From assembly GCF_007859305.1 (NCBI RefSeq), contig NZ_VOHE01000001.1, positions 682,001-746,000 of the forward strand: 64,000 nt of DNA, given 5' to 3'. Positions 62,134 through 64,000 of this stretch are shown here, in pieces; positions within the stretch are counted from its first letter, which is position 1, and each line of letters starts with the position of its first letter. The position numbers were made by a program, and so were the translations under genes. The notes under the pieces were generated by a model, which had not been told where the DNA came from, made no database searches, and saw only the letters and a program-made list of their open reading frames with translations. The DNA is from Luteimonas wenzhouensis. Its GTDB lineage: Bacteria > Pseudomonadota > Gammaproteobacteria > Xanthomonadales > Xanthomonadaceae.

Positions 62134-63177
62134 TCAGGACAGCAGCGCGGCCGCTTTGGGCTCGGCGACCGCGACCAGCAGCCGCTCCAGCGCGAGCCAG
62201 GCATCGCCCGGCTCCTCGCCCAGGCGAACCCGGCCCTTGGCGATGCGGTCCACGCCGCCGGCCATGGCCACGAAGCGTTCCCAGCGCGGGGCCGGGTGCC
62301 GGCCGAGCGCACGCCGGTACACGGCCTGCTTGGAGTCCCACACCCGCTGCGCCCTGAACTCGGCGGCGAGGTTGCCGCCGCGCGCCTGCACCCGGGCCAG
62401 CGCCGCGACCCGGTTGAGCTCCATCACCACCATGCCCATCAGCGCCGGCACCGCCTCGCCCTCCGCGCGCAGGCCGGCGAGCATGCGCGTGGCCTGGGCG
62501 GCGTTCCCGTTCAGCGCGGCGTCGACCAGACGGAACACGTCGAACCGCGCCGCGTCGGCCACCAGCGACTCCATGCGCGCCGCGTCCAGCGGCGCGCCGT
62601 CCGCCAGCAGGGCCAGCTTGTCCACTTCCTGCGCGGCCGCCAGCAGGTTGCCCTGGACCCGCTCGGCCAGGCGCTGCACGGCGCCGTGGTCGGCGCGCAC
62701 GCCGCGCTGGCGCAGGCGCGATTCGAGCCAGCGCTCGAGCTCGTGCGGGCGCACCAGCGGCGCATGCACGAAGTGGCCGGCGCGGGCGATCGCCTCGCTC
62801 CATTTTCCTGCGTGCTTCTGGCTCCAGTCGCCGGCGGTGACCAGGAGCACCACGTCCTCGGGCGGCTGCGCGCAGTAGCCCGAGAGCACCTCGGCGCCCT
62901 CCTTGCCGGGCCGGCCGCCGGGCAGCCGCAGTTCCAGCAGCCGCCGGGCGCTGAACAGGCTTGGGGCGCGGAAGCTCTGTTCCAGCGAACTCCAGGCGAA
63001 ATCCCGCCCGTCGGCGTCGAACACCTCGCGCTCGCCATAGCCGTTGGCGCGGGCGTGGGCGCGGATCGCGTCGGCGGCCTCGAGCACCAGCAGCGGCTCG
63101 GGTCCGGCCACCAGGTAGACCGGGCGCAGCGGCTCGGCGGCGAGCTGGGCGGCGAGCCGGTCGGGCTTCAGTTCCAT
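62134..63177 (-). CDS. holA: DNA polymerase III delta subunit
   Basis: The 347-aa clamp-loader subunit opens the sliding clamp. It begins MELKPDRLAAQLAAEPLRPV and has the family stretch YLVAGPEPLLVLEAADAIR, the beta-binding region around SLFSARRLLELRLPG and the C-terminal helical collar. The length is close to E. coli HolA (343). It follows lptE by 13 bp on the same strand. Another replicase gene, dnaE, lies elsewhere in the window. Confidence 0.97.
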   Translation of the reverse strand: MELKPDRLAAQLAAEPLRPVYLVAGPEPLLVLEAADAIRAHARANGYGEREVFDADGRDFAWSSLEQSFRAPSLFSARRLLELRLPGGRPGKEGAEVLSGYCAQPPEDVVLLVTAGDWSQKHAGKWSEAIARAGHFVHAPLVRPHELERWLESRLRQRGVRADHGAVQRLAERVQGNLLAAAQEVDKLALLADGAPLDAARMESLVADAARFDVFRLVDAALNGNAAQATRMLAGLRAEGEAVPALMGMVVMELNRVAALARVQARGGNLAAEFRAQRVWDSKQAVYRRALGRHPAPRWERFVAMAGGVDRIAKGRVRLGEEPGDAWLALERLLVAVAEPKAAALLS

Positions 63178-63190
63178 CCGCAGGCCACGC

Positions 63191-63700
63191 TCACCGGGCG
63201 CTGCGCGACTCGCGGGTGGCCGCGTCGATCCGGCGCAGGATCGCCGCGGACATCTCGCGCTGCATCTCGCGCCCGAGCAGCTCGCTCTCGCTGTCCGAGC
63301 CGGTAGCGTCGGTCGGGACCCGGATGTAGTCGCGCGACATTTCCACCGCCTGCTGCGGCACGATCTCGTTGCCGTCGGCATCGACCAGCGCGAACACCAC
63401 CGCATAGCGCAGCGTGTATTCCTGGGCGCGCCCGAACTGGTCCAGGCTCAGCGGGGTCGAATCCCAGCGCTCGGAGCGCAGCGCCAGCGTCGCGACCCGC
63501 TCGCTGGAGCGGGCATCCACCAGCCGGGCCCCGGCACGCTCGAGCGAGCGTTCCAGCGACTGCGCCAGCGGGCTGTAGTCGTCGCGCGAGGTGACCCGGA
63601 TCGCGCTGACCCCTTCGGGCAGCACCAGCGCCTCGCGCAGGCGGAATCCGCAGGCGGACAGCACCAGGGCAAGCAGGACCACGGTCAGGGCACGGATCAT
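63191..63700 (-). CDS. lptE: LPS-assembly lipoprotein LptE
   Basis: The 169-aa lipoprotein plugs the LptD barrel and helps insert LPS in the outer leaflet. The signal peptide ends in a lipobox (ALVLSAC, C17) followed by GFRLREALVLPEG, the typical LptE start. The C-terminal part has REMQREMSAAILRRIDA. It lies between leuS and holA as in E. coli, 54 bp after the leuS stop. It complements the lpxDAB lipid A genes elsewhere in the window. Confidence 0.96.
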   Translation of the reverse strand: MIRALTVVLLALVLSACGFRLREALVLPEGVSAIRVTSRDDYSPLAQSLERSLERAGARLVDARSSERVATLALRSERWDSTPLSLDQFGRAQEYTLRYAVVFALVDADGNEIVPQQAVEMSRDYIRVPTDATGSDSESELLGREMQREMSAAILRRIDAATRESRSAR

Positions 63701-63754
63701 GACCGAAGTCTGGAGGAGGCCGCCGGCCCCGGCAAGCGCGCCGGGGCGCCGCGT

Positions 63755-64000
63755 TCAGCCGGCGACGACATTGACGATCTTGCCCGGCACCACGATCACC
63801 TTGCGCACCGACAGGCCCTTGAGGAAGGCCTGCACGTTCGGCTCGGCCAGGGCCTGGGCCTCGATCGCCTCCCGGGTCGCGTCCACCGCCACCTCGATGG
63901 TGCCGCGCAGCTTGCCGTTGACCTGCACCGCCAGCGTCACCGCCTCGCGCTGCAGCGCGGCCGGGTCGGGCTGCGGGAACGGCACGTCCTCGAGCAGGGT
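63755..64000 (-). CDS. leuS: Leucyl-tRNA synthetase, C-terminal end (partial)
   Basis: The last 81 codons of a gene running off the right edge read TLLEDVPFPQPDPAALQREA and continue with VTLAVQVNGKLRGTIEV, ending VRKVIVVPGKIVNVVAG. This is the conserved C-terminal domain of bacterial leucyl-tRNA synthetase, which contacts the tRNA elbow. The leuS-lptE-holA order supports it. The catalytic part is not in the window. Confidence 0.96.
   Translation of the reverse strand, partial: TLLEDVPFPQPDPAALQREAVTLAVQVNGKLRGTIEVAVDATREAIEAQALAEPNVQAFLKGLSVRKVIVVPGKIVNVVAG

Overview
This 64 kb window is a high-GC (about 70-75% in housekeeping genes) gammaproteobacterial chromosome segment. Gene order, protein wording and repeat type fit the Xanthomonadaceae/Lysobacteraceae (Luteimonas, Lysobacter, Xanthomonas relatives). 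Pointers are the map-glnD-dapD-arsC-dapE string, the rpsB-tsf ... accA string, an Oar-like TonB-dependent receptor, a lipoprotein DsbC and 'GGAGCGGCTTCAGCCGC' REP elements. The species cannot be told from this sequence alone.

Layout. 1-946 (minus): 5' part of a trimeric autotransporter adhesin running off the left edge, with a 500-bp dyad-rich upstream region. 1448-8311 (minus): purL, dsbC and asnB; asnB is preceded by a 30-codon asparagine-rich leader peptide and an intrinsic terminator, a textbook attenuator layout. 8434-10104 (plus): ABC1/UbiB-like kinase with a TTG start. 10419-12602 (plus): lower-GC three-gene accessory island (lipoprotein, permuted NlpC/P60-like putative amidase, coiled-coil/TM protein), resembling a toxin/immunity locus. 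12664-18635 (minus): dapE, arsC/spx-like gene, REP doublet, dapD, glnD, map. 19003-20808 (plus): rpsB, tsf. 20984-23920 (minus): Oar-type TonB receptor. 24234-36746 (plus): pyrH, frr, uppS, cdsA, dxr, rseP, bamA, lpxD, fabZ, lpxA, lpxB, rnhB, tightly packed with ATGA/GTGA/TTGA overlaps. 36778-41032 (minus): gluconokinase, GH94 phosphorylase and GPH-type transporter, a probable cellobionate utilisation operon with a LacI-type palindrome at its promoter, inserted between rnhB and dnaE. 41250-48771 (plus): dnaE, accA, tilS, xseB, ispA. 48791-51271 (minus): two DUF4870-like membrane proteins and pmbA. 51289-51855 (plus): yjgA. 51906-59356 (minus): tldD, yhdP, rng, maf. 59479-60385 (plus): SIMPL-domain protein and a 55-aa disordered protein. 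60412-64000 (minus): rlmH, rsfS, nadD, holA, lptE and the 3' end of leuS.

Function. Most of the window is essential housekeeping: translation (rpsB, tsf, frr, map, tilS), envelope building (uppS, cdsA, bamA, rseP, lpxDAB, fabZ, lptE, yhdP), replication (dnaE, holA, rnhB), isoprenoids (dxr, ispA), lysine/diaminopimelate (dapD, dapE), nitrogen sensing (glnD) and purines (purL). Accessory content is confined to the adhesin, the 10.4-12.6 kb island, the TonB receptor and the sugar-acid cassette. I saw no tRNA, rRNA, CRISPR array, insertion sequence or prophage gene.

The best candidate for an undescribed system is the asparagine-rich leader/terminator ahead of asnB, where terminator, antiterminator and Asn codons are all visible. 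The second is the lipoprotein/putative-amidase island.
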